Below are positions 1 through 6,252 of a DNA stretch of 9,681 nt, piece by piece (positions within the stretch are counted from its first letter, which is position 1; each line of letters opens with the position of its first letter). Origin of the DNA: Planctomycetota bacterium (lineage in GTDB: Bacteria; Planctomycetota; SBBH01; JACQRN01); the NCBI GenBank assembly GCA_016206515.1, contig JACQRN010000305.1:1-9681 (forward strand), in the 5' to 3' direction. Below the pieces are notes generated by a model, which made no database searches, was not told where the DNA came from, and saw nothing but the letters and a program-made list of their open reading frames with translations. Made by a program: the position numbers and the translations under genes.

Positions 1-489
1 ATACAGGATCGCGTCGGAGGGGAGCCCTCGGACCATCAAACGTTTCTTGAGGACGGCGTCGCGGTGCGCGCCGACCCGTTCGGCGACGCGCTGGCTGGGG
101 AGATTGCCTGTCGCGACGACGATCTCCAGGCGGTTCAGGGGGGTGTTCGCGAACGTCCAGGAAAGCAGCTGGCGCACCGCCTCCCGCGCGATGCCGCGGC
201 CGGAGCGGGAGGTCCGGACCCAATAGCTGACGTTGCCGCATCGGTCTAACCGGTTGATGCGGTTCACCCCGCAGCCGCCGGCGTAGGTGCCGTCCGCGTC
301 GAGGATCGCGAAATCGAGGAGGGAGCCGTCCAGGTGTCCGGCCCGGGCCTTCCGGATCCAGGCGGCGGCGTCTGCCGTCGAGTACTCGGCATGGCACCAG
401 GGCATCCAGGGGGAGAGTTCCGCCATCGATTCCCGGACCGCCGCGCACTTGTCGGCGGCGTCGGTCTCCTCGTAAGGGCGCAGGGTCAC
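1..489 (-). CDS. GNAT-family N-acetyltransferase, RimJ/RimL type (3' end outside window)
   Basis: Reading from 489 down to 1 gives 163 codons without a stop, so the gene is cut by the left edge. The GTG start at 489-487 shares bases with the TGA of the upstream SDR gene (GTGA overlap). There is no clear Shine-Dalgarno, which fits coupled translation. The protein begins MTLRPYEETDA, the usual opening strand of RimJ/RimL-like acetyltransferases. It carries the acetyl-CoA loop RSGRGIA at residues 95-101 (R/Q-x-x-G-x-G/A pattern), then a typical C-terminal part (NLPSQRVAERVGAHRD and KKRLMVRG). The family transfers acetyl from acetyl-CoA to an amine, such as a protein N-terminus, an amino sugar or a small molecule. 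As the last visible gene of a sugar-modification operon it could acetylate an amino sugar, but the sequence does not show the substrate. It could equally be a stand-alone resistance or ribosomal-protein acetyltransferase. Confidence 0.88.
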   Translation of the reverse strand, partial: MTLRPYEETDAADKCAAVRESMAELSPWMPWCHAEYSTADAAAWIRKARAGHLDGSLLDFAILDADGTYAGGCGVNRINRLDRCGNVSYWVRTSRSGRGIAREAVRQLLSWTFANTPLNRLEIVVATGNLPSQRVAERVGAHRDAVLKKRLMVRGLPSDAILY

Positions 490-1481
490 GCCGCGAACTC
501 GCGGACGGCTCCCTCGGGGGCCCGCTCCCACCATTCGCGGTGCGCCAGGTACCACTCGACCGTGTCGCGCAGGCCCTCCTCCAGGGGGATCTTCGGCGTC
601 CACCCCAGCACCTCCCTCGCCCTGCTGGCGTCGGCGGTGTGCCGCATCACCTGGCCGGGACGGTCCGTCCCGCATTCGATCCGGACGTCGTGGTCCGGCA
701 GGAGCGCCTGGAGGGTGCGCGCAATCCCGAGGATCGGGACGCTGCGCCCGCTCCCGATGTTGAACACCTTCCCCCGGACCCGGTCGAGCGGGGCCTCGAT
801 CGCCGTCAGAAGCGCGCGGCAGTGGTCGTGGACGCTGACCCAGTCCCGCTCGGCGGAGCCGTCGCCGTGGATCGTCAGCGGCCGGCCTCGGAGCGCCTCG
901 GTGATGAAGTGGGGGATCACCTTCTCCGTGTGCTGCCTCGGCCCGTAGTTGTTGAACGGCCGGATGATCACGGCGGGGAGGCCGTACGTCACGACGTACG
1001 AATGGACCAGCCGGTCCGCCCCCGCCTTCGCCGCCGCATACGGGGAGCACGGCTGGAGGGGGTGGTTCTCGTCCATCCGGGGCACGAGGGCGGTGCCGTA
1101 CACCTCCGACGTCGAGATGTGGACGAGCCGCTCGACCCCGAACCGCTGGCAGGCGGAGGTGACGCTCTGCGTGCCGAGGACGTCCGTCTCGAAGAAGACC
1201 CGGTTCTCCGCGATCGAGCGCGCCACGTGGCTTTCCGCGGCGAAGTGGACGACCACGTCCGCGTCCTGGACGCAGGGGTCGACGTCGGTAGGGTTGCGCA
1301 CGTCCCCGCGGACGAACCGGATGCGCGGCGAAGGCGGGAGGTTGTCGCGCCTGCCGGCGTACGTCAGGGAGTCGAGGACCGTGATCTCCCACCCGGGGCG
1401 CCGCTCGATCAGGTGGCGGACGAAGTTGTTCCCGATGAACCCCGCGCCGCCCGTGACCAGAACCCTCCGGTCCTTGCTCAT
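486..1481 (-). CDS. NAD-dependent SDR, sugar-nucleotide 4,6-dehydratase/epimerase type
   Basis: This 331-residue extended SDR is the usual length for the RmlB/GalE/LegB group. It has the Rossmann loop TGGAGFIG at residues 10-17, LDSLTYAG at 36-43 (as in dTDP-glucose 4,6-dehydratases), STSEVYG at 123-129, the catalytic Tyr/Lys pair YAAAK at 148-152, and RPFNNYGPRQ at 174-183. RmlB enzymes normally have Thr-Asp-Glu where this protein has Thr-Ser-Glu (124-126). STSEVYG is, from memory, also found in LegB-like dehydratases and UDP-glucuronate decarboxylases. It probably oxidises C4 of a nucleotide sugar in the cytoplasm, and whether it dehydrates, epimerises or decarboxylates is open. The ATG at 1481 overlaps the stop of the WbqC-family gene (ATGA) and follows GGGGGAGGAG. 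The stop overlaps the GTG of the acetyltransferase gene. Confidence 0.92.
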   Translation of the reverse strand: MSKDRRVLVTGGAGFIGNNFVRHLIERRPGWEITVLDSLTYAGRRDNLPPSPRIRFVRGDVRNPTDVDPCVQDADVVVHFAAESHVARSIAENRVFFETDVLGTQSVTSACQRFGVERLVHISTSEVYGTALVPRMDENHPLQPCSPYAAAKAGADRLVHSYVVTYGLPAVIIRPFNNYGPRQHTEKVIPHFITEALRGRPLTIHGDGSAERDWVSVHDHCRALLTAIEAPLDRVRGKVFNIGSGRSVPILGIARTLQALLPDHDVRIECGTDRPGQVMRHTADASRAREVLGWTPKIPLEEGLRDTVEWYLAHREWWERAPEGAVREFAA

Positions 1482-2227
1482 CGCTCCTCCCCCTTCGGCG
1501 ATCGCAGGATCTCTCCCGACGCCGGTCCCTCGTTGAGCAGCAGGTCGATCGCGGACAGGTGCGAGGCGAACGCCCCGTGGAGCTGCCGGTATTCCGGGTG
1601 CCGGTACCCGTGGAAGTTCACCGCGACCTCCGCGCTTGCGAAGCGCGGCTCGTCGATGAACGAGCGGCCCGCTTCCCCCTCCAGGAAGAGGTCGGCCCCC
1701 GCCGCGCGGCAGATGTCGATCAGGCGGCCGTTGCGGTCCCCCGTCGCCTCCATTTCGGAGCTGAACCGCACCGGGGTGTCGATCCCAAACGCGCCGCGCA
1801 GGAGCTCCACGAGCGCCAGATCCAGGTCGATCAGGAAGCGGTGGGGACGCTCCAGGACCGTCGCCACCGCATCGAGCCACTCGCCCGCGTGCGGGGCGCG
1901 CGCGTACGCCTGCCGGAGAGTCTCGAGATGCTTGCGGCGCCAGTTCGACGACTCGTCGATCCGGACCTCGCGGACCGGCGGCTGACCGCTCGCGTGGACA
2001 GGGACGGTCAGCCACCGGACCCCCTGGGCGGTCTTGATCCGGTTGCGGTTGCGCCAGCCGAGCCGGTCGTACGGGGCGTCGTCGTAGTGCACGAAGAGGT
2101 CGGCGCGCGCCATCTGGTCGAAGTACCCCAGCCACGGCAGGTACCCCGGCTGCAGGATCACGACGGTCCGCCCGGCCGTCCGCGGGGCGGGGGGGGCGAC
2201 CGCCAGCTCCAGGAGCGCGCGCGTCAC
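1478..2227 (-). CDS. WbqC-family protein
   Basis: This 249-residue protein matches the WbqC-like family, which is common in O-antigen and other polysaccharide clusters. Family marks are the N-terminal ILQPGYLPWLGYFDQM (residues 24-39), VHYDDAPYD (46-54), WRNRNRIKT (58-66) and the strand WLTVPV (72-77). A characteristic C-terminal part includes FHGYRHPEYRQLHG (205-218). No membrane segment or signal peptide is seen, so it should be cytoplasmic. The biochemical role of the family is poorly defined; a link to amino-acid or acyl decoration of amino sugars has been suggested, and that is not shown here. The GTG start at 2227 overlaps the stop of the radical SAM gene as GTGA and is preceded by GGGAGGGGG. 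An internal start would remove the first strand, so GTG is preferred. The product is translationally linked to its neighbours on both sides. Confidence 0.88.
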   Translation of the reverse strand: MTRALLELAVAPPAPRTAGRTVVILQPGYLPWLGYFDQMARADLFVHYDDAPYDRLGWRNRNRIKTAQGVRWLTVPVHASGQPPVREVRIDESSNWRRKHLETLRQAYARAPHAGEWLDAVATVLERPHRFLIDLDLALVELLRGAFGIDTPVRFSSEMEATGDRNGRLIDICRAAGADLFLEGEAGRSFIDEPRFASAEVAVNFHGYRHPEYRQLHGAFASHLSAIDLLLNEGPASGEILRSPKGEER

Positions 2228-3249
2228 TCGCCACCCCCTCCCGAGACGACCTCGACGATCCGGTTCCTGCGGGAGACTTCCGCGTTCTCCATCACCTTCC
2301 AGTAGTTGTGCGTCCACGAGCGGTACTTCCAGTCGGGGCAGCCGCGGCAGAGGGGGATGTCGCCCCCCTTCCCAGCCAGGTGCTGGCTCCGGTAGTACTC
2401 GAACACCTCCCCCTGCCAGACGGAGCGGATCGTCCTTTCCGCGACGTTCCCCAGGTCGGTCTTTCCCGCGATGTCGTACCCGCAGACCATCACGCGGCCC
2501 CGCGTGTCGATGTTGAGCCGTTCGAAGACGAACGGGCAGGGGGTGTCCTCCTCGAGGTACGGCGACGGGTCGGCCGAGCGCCCCGGGTCGTTGACGCTCC
2601 AGGTGAGGTACTTGCGGACGATCACATTGTCGACGCGCGCCTTCCAGAAGGCGGTCACCTCGTCGATGCGCCCCTCGATCGCCTTCTGGTTCACGACGCT
2701 CACCACGATCCGGGTGGGGGAGGCGGTCGCGTCGCGCCGGCGCATCGCGTACTCGACATGGCGCAGCAGCGTCTCCCACTTCAGCCCCTTGCGAACCACC
2801 GCGTAGGTCTCCGGGTCCGCGGCGTCCACGCTGAACTCGATCATGTCGGTCCCGCAGGCGAGCACGCGGTCGGCCCGCGCGGGGGTCAACAGCGACCCGT
2901 TGTTGATCACCCCGATCCTGGCGCCGACCGACTTGGCGTACTCGATCAGCTCCGTCATCCGCGGGTGGAGGAACGGCTCCCCGCCCCCCGTCAGGCGGAT
3001 CAGCGAGCGGTAGGTCCCGCACTCGTCGGCGATCTTCCGGAACAGGCCGGGCTCGATGAGCATCGCCCCCTTGTAGTTCTTCCGGATCGACGAGTTCGTC
3101 GGGGTGTACGGGCAGTGGGGGCAGAGCGCGTTGCACGCGTAGGCGACCGCCAGGACGACCATCAGGGGGAACTCCTCGGCCCCCTCCTTGATCCCGAACT
3201 GCTCGGGCAGGTGCTGGACGGCCGGCTTGGGATGCGCGCTCGCGCTCAT
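2224..3249 (-). CDS. Radical SAM protein with SPASM-like C-terminal domain (copy 1)
   Basis: This 341-residue protein binds a 4Fe-4S cluster through CNALCPHC (Cys39, Cys43, Cys46, the CxxxCxxC of radical SAM enzymes). It has the SAM-contacting GGGEP at 88-92 and the later strand VINNGSLL. The C-terminal part carries further cysteines at 238, 256, 301 and 304, with NIDTRGRVMVCGYD and LCRGCPDW. This is a SPASM/twitch-like layout for one auxiliary cluster. Such enzymes cleave S-adenosylmethionine to a 5'-deoxyadenosyl radical and modify peptides, sugars or small molecules, so the substrate cannot be named. The ATG at 3249 overlaps the synthetase stop (ATGA) and follows GAGGAGG. The protein resembles the product of 5130-6107 in order and in the KYLTW/KLTW segment before the auxiliary cysteines, so the two are probably diverged paralogues. 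Confidence 0.92.
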   Translation of the reverse strand: MSASAHPKPAVQHLPEQFGIKEGAEEFPLMVVLAVAYACNALCPHCPYTPTNSSIRKNYKGAMLIEPGLFRKIADECGTYRSLIRLTGGGEPFLHPRMTELIEYAKSVGARIGVINNGSLLTPARADRVLACGTDMIEFSVDAADPETYAVVRKGLKWETLLRHVEYAMRRRDATASPTRIVVSVVNQKAIEGRIDEVTAFWKARVDNVIVRKYLTWSVNDPGRSADPSPYLEEDTPCPFVFERLNIDTRGRVMVCGYDIAGKTDLGNVAERTIRSVWQGEVFEYYRSQHLAGKGGDIPLCRGCPDWKYRSWTHNYWKVMENAEVSRRNRIVEVVSGGGGE

Positions 3250-5111
3250 GCGGCCTCCTCGTGCCACGCCTGGAACATCATCAGGGACCAGACACGGTTC
3301 ACCGTCCCGAGGTCGCCGCCCGGGAGCCGCTGCAGGAGCGCCTCCACCGCCGCGGGGCGGAACAGGCCGTGGCGCGCCAGGGCCGCCGGGGAGAGCATCT
3401 GGCGCGCGAACGGGACCATCGGCCCGGCGAGCCAGCGCTCCAGGGGGAGCACGAACCCCTCCTTCGGGCGGTCGATCAGGTCGTCCGGCAGGATCCCGCG
3501 CGCGGCCTGGCGCAGCACCGCCTTCGTCGTCCCGCCGTGGATCTTCCAGGCGCCGGGGATCGCGCGGGCGAGCTCGGCGATCCGGTGATCGAGGAACGGG
3601 ACGCGCGTCTCGACGCCGTGTGCCATCGAGAGGCGGTCGGCGTAGGCGAGGACCTGGTCCGGCAGGAGTGTCTCGCAATCGGCGTGGAGCACCTCGTTGA
3701 GCGGGTCCGGCGAGGGGGAGGCATCTCGTGCGGCGGCGAACGCCTCCGAAAGGACCGGCGCGGTCTCGACGCCGCGCAGCGACTCGCGCAGGGGCGCGGC
3801 GTACAGGGCCCGCTTCTCGTCCTCGCCGAAGACACCGAGCCCCGCCCTCCACCGCGCGGAGTCCGGGTCGTACCGCTGGCGGACCTCCTCGGATGTCAGG
3901 CCGAGCACGCGGAGTTCCTGCCGCTCGGCGTCTGTCCATGTCATCCCCCCCTCGCGGGAGCGCTCGCCGTAGGCGGCGAGGGGGCCGGCGAGTCGGTGGG
4001 GGCGGTAGCTGCCGAACAGCTCGTCCGCGCCATCCCCCGACAGGACCACCTTCACGTGCCGACGGATGAGCGAGCAGAGGAACCAGGGGGAGGTGACCCC
4101 GGCGAACGGCTCGTCGAACGCCCGCGCGACCGGCCGCACCGATTCGGCGATGTCGCGCCATGCGATCCGGTGCTCGTGGTGCTCCGTGCCGAGCCGTCGC
4201 GACATCTCGCGGGCGAACGCCTCGTCCCCGGACTTGCCGGGGAGGTCGTCCTCGTAGACAAGGCTGAACGTCTTCAGCCTTCCCTGTGCGTGGCGGGAGG
4301 CGAGCGCGGTGATGAGCGACGAATCGAGCCCGCCGGAGAGCATCGTCCCGACCGGGACGTCCGAGGAGGTCATCTGCGCGCGGACCGACTCCTCCAGGAG
4401 GGCCCGCAGCTGTTCCGCGGCCTCCGTGGAGTTGTGGGGGCGGTCCGGGGAGGGGTGCAGCCGCCAATAACGGGAGAGCGTCGTGCGCCCGGAGCGGCGC
4501 ACGAGCGCCTCGCCGGGCCTCAGGGCGCTCACGGACCGGTAGATCGTCCGCGGTGCGGGGATGTGCTTGAGGGTCAGGTAGTGGTGGAGCGCGACCGGGT
4601 CGATCTCGTGCGAGACCTCGGGGTGCGCCAGCACCGCCTTGATCTCGGACCCGTAGACGATCCCCGAGGGGATCTGGGCGTAGTACAGGGGTTTGATCCC
4701 GAGGCGGTCGCGCGCCAGCAGCAGCTTGCCGGCGCGCTCGTCGTGGAGCGCGATCGCGAACATGCCGATGAGCGGCAGGAGGAAGTCGTCCCCCTCCTCC
4801 TCATAGAGGTGGACCAGCGTCTCGGTGTCGGACTGGGAGGCGAACCGGTGGCCGCGCTCGAGGAGGCGCCCGCGCAGAGAGGTGTGGTTGTAGATCTCCC
4901 CGTTCAGGACCAGCCGCACCGCGCCGTCCTCGCTGGCGACGGGCTGGCGGCCCCCCTCGACGTCGACGATCGAGAGGCGCCGCGCCCCGAGCGACCCGCG
5001 CGGCGAGCTCCACGCCCCCTCATCGTCCGGCCCGCGGTGCGCGAGGGATCCGACCATGCGGCGCAGGACGCTGTCCCGAGCCTCCCCCGTGAAGCCGCAG
5101 ATGCCGCACAT
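3246..5111 (-). CDS. asnB: Asparagine synthetase B-type glutamine-dependent amidotransferase
   Basis: The 621-residue protein is full length for class II asparagine synthetases. It starts MCGICGF, so removal of Met exposes the nucleophile Cys2 of the Ntn glutaminase domain. That domain also shows AHRGPDDEG at 24-32, NGEIYN at 70-75 and SDTE at 94-97, the residues that hold glutamine. The synthetase half has the ATP pyrophosphatase loop SGGLDSS at 259-265 and SGDGADELFGSYR at 358-370. It should release ammonia from glutamine and amidate an adenylated carboxylate. In a sugar operon the acceptor may be a uronic acid or a sugar-linked carboxylate rather than free aspartate. Genes of this type in O-antigen clusters often have such roles, but this is inferred here. 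A GGAGGG lies about 10 bases before the ATG, and the gap from the upstream gene is 18 bases. Confidence 0.95.
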   Translation of the reverse strand: MCGICGFTGEARDSVLRRMVGSLAHRGPDDEGAWSSPRGSLGARRLSIVDVEGGRQPVASEDGAVRLVLNGEIYNHTSLRGRLLERGHRFASQSDTETLVHLYEEEGDDFLLPLIGMFAIALHDERAGKLLLARDRLGIKPLYYAQIPSGIVYGSEIKAVLAHPEVSHEIDPVALHHYLTLKHIPAPRTIYRSVSALRPGEALVRRSGRTTLSRYWRLHPSPDRPHNSTEAAEQLRALLEESVRAQMTSSDVPVGTMLSGGLDSSLITALASRHAQGRLKTFSLVYEDDLPGKSGDEAFAREMSRRLGTEHHEHRIAWRDIAESVRPVARAFDEPFAGVTSPWFLCSLIRRHVKVVLSGDGADELFGSYRPHRLAGPLAAYGERSREGGMTWTDAERQELRVLGLTSEEVRQRYDPDSARWRAGLGVFGEDEKRALYAAPLRESLRGVETAPVLSEAFAAARDASPSPDPLNEVLHADCETLLPDQVLAYADRLSMAHGVETRVPFLDHRIAELARAIPGAWKIHGGTTKAVLRQAARGILPDDLIDRPKEGFVLPLERWLAGPMVPFARQMLSPAALARHGLFRPAAVEALLQRLPGGDLGTVNRVWSLMMFQAWHEEAA

Positions 5112-5129
5112 GGCGCTGTGTCCCTCCGC

Positions 5130-6107
5130 CTAGACCCCGGCGACGGCCAGCGCCGGCTCGACGGCCGGCTTGTTGTGCTGGGCGGTCCCGCTGACCTGCC
5201 AGTCCTTGCACGAACGGCAGGGAGCCGGCAGATCCTCCCAGCGGCGCTCCATGTGGATTCTTTCCATCCTGCGGTGGGCGGTGTTCCAGAGCCCGTGGAT
5301 CGTGGCGTTCTCCAGGTTGCCTGCCTTGAACTTCCCCTCGTAGTCGACCGCGCAGGCGACCATGTCGCCGTTCCAGTGGATCGCACAGGTGCGCAGCGCC
5401 CACCCGCAGGGATGGCGCCGCACCTGCTCGGAGAGGTTCGGGGCGTCGACCGCTCCTGTCCAGGTCAGCTTCTCGCGGGTCTTCACCTGGGCTCCGCGAC
5501 CGATCCAGTACTCGCGGAACGCTCCGGCCTCGTGCTCGTTCTCGTCCATCATCGAGAATTGGCATTCGACGATCGGGGTGTGGCTGCCGCGTTCCCGCTT
5601 GATCTCCAGGAATCGGTTGACGTTCGCGTACACCTTCTCGTGGTCGGCGCCGGCGCGGACCTTCTCGAACACCTCCTTGCTGAATCCGTCGAGGGAGATG
5701 ATGAACCGGTCGAGGCCGGAATCGATCAGCCACCAGCACGCCTCCTCGTCGAGGAGCGTGCCGTTGGTATTGAGGACGAGGTTCGTCAGCCCTTTCCGCT
5801 TCGCGTACTGGATCATGTAGAAGAGCCGGTACTTCAGGGTCAGCGCCTCGCCGTAGAAGGTCGGCCAAACTTCGGTGTGCGGCGCGCGTTGCGCGATCTC
5901 GTCGATGATCTTCCGCCAGAGCGGCATCTTCATCCATCCCTGCGGCCGCTCCATGATCCGGTGGGCGCAGTGCGAGCAGTGGATGTTGCACCCGGCGGTC
6001 GTTTCGAGGATCACCTGGGGCGGGAAGTCGGCGTACTGGAGCCTTTGCGAGACGCGATCGAGATGGGCCCCCTTCGATTCCGGATCGGACTTGTAGTGTT
6101 GGGTCAC
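5130..6107 (-). CDS. Radical SAM protein with SPASM domain (copy 2), first gene of the operon
   Basis: This 325-residue protein has CNIHCSHC (Cys40, Cys44, Cys47) for the radical SAM cluster. The C-terminal SPASM region has cysteines at 224, 231, 242, 287 and 290, with IHWNGDMVACAVDYEG and PCRSCKDW. Where most family members have GGEP the sequence reads FYGEAL (84-89), a non-standard but complete strand. LVLNTNGTLLDE follows (110-121). The reaction would be 5'-deoxyadenosyl-radical chemistry on an unknown substrate; SPASM members modify RiPP peptides, enzymes or small metabolites. No precursor peptide gene is seen next to it. The start is GTG at 6107, three bases after GGGGAGGT, which is a strong reason for this choice. 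It heads the operon whose next gene is the amidotransferase. It shares the LTW segment and domain order with the second radical SAM gene downstream. Confidence 0.92.
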   Translation of the reverse strand: MTQHYKSDPESKGAHLDRVSQRLQYADFPPQVILETTAGCNIHCSHCAHRIMERPQGWMKMPLWRKIIDEIAQRAPHTEVWPTFYGEALTLKYRLFYMIQYAKRKGLTNLVLNTNGTLLDEEACWWLIDSGLDRFIISLDGFSKEVFEKVRAGADHEKVYANVNRFLEIKRERGSHTPIVECQFSMMDENEHEAGAFREYWIGRGAQVKTREKLTWTGAVDAPNLSEQVRRHPCGWALRTCAIHWNGDMVACAVDYEGKFKAGNLENATIHGLWNTAHRRMERIHMERRWEDLPAPCRSCKDWQVSGTAQHNKPAVEPALAVAGV

Positions 6108-6110
6108 GAT

Positions 6111-6118
6111 ACCTCCCC
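6111..6118 (-). promoter_or_regulatory. Ribosome-binding site fixing the GTG start at 6107
   Basis: On the minus strand these bases read GGGGAGGT, followed by ATC and then GTG. It is a near-perfect anti-Shine-Dalgarno match and decides the non-ATG start of the first operon gene. Confidence 0.7.
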
Positions 6119-6146
6119 TGGGTAGATCGTCAGCGGTGCAGGTTTA

Positions 6147-6174
6147 CTTGAGTTCCCGGGGATCGTGCCTCAAG
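6147..6174. repeat. Inverted repeat in the divergent intergenic region
   Basis: CTTGAG at 6147-6152 and CTCAAG at 6169-6174 are perfect inverted copies 16 bases apart, in the gap between the divergent operon and the glycosyltransferase gene. The spacing suits a dimeric regulator that would see both promoters. I found no convincing -35/-10 pair on either strand nearby, and a 6-bp arm can occur by chance. Confidence 0.3.
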
Positions 6175-6252
6175 CCAGAAGGGAGGCCGGCTCGGATTCC
6201 GCTGCAGGGAACCTCCCCGGCGGCCGATCTCCCGTGTGGAATCGCCGTGCGG

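Noticed and set aside
983..1000. Perfect palindrome CGTACGTC-AC-GACGTACG
   Set aside because: It lies inside the SDR gene and is explained by the codons for Tyr-Val-Val-Thr-Tyr; no sign of a regulatory role.
540..1985. Long plus-strand open frame opposite the SDR and WbqC genes
   Set aside because: The product is Arg/Pro/Asp-rich low-complexity sequence without family features; the minus-strand genes explain the region.
3246..6107. RiPP (lasso-peptide-like) cluster suggested by AsnB plus radical SAM
   Set aside because: No precursor peptide, leader peptidase or transporter is visible, and the AsnB has an intact glutaminase domain; neighbours point to sugars.
3261..6125. Very long plus-strand open frame (954 codons) across the amidotransferase and radical SAM genes
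   Set aside because: It is antisense to three well-supported genes, has no recognisable motif and reflects GC-rich third positions.
6136..6252. Upstream GTG start extending the glycosyltransferase by 39 residues
   Set aside because: The added residues do not resemble the family, which begins directly at the first beta strand, and no Shine-Dalgarno supports it.
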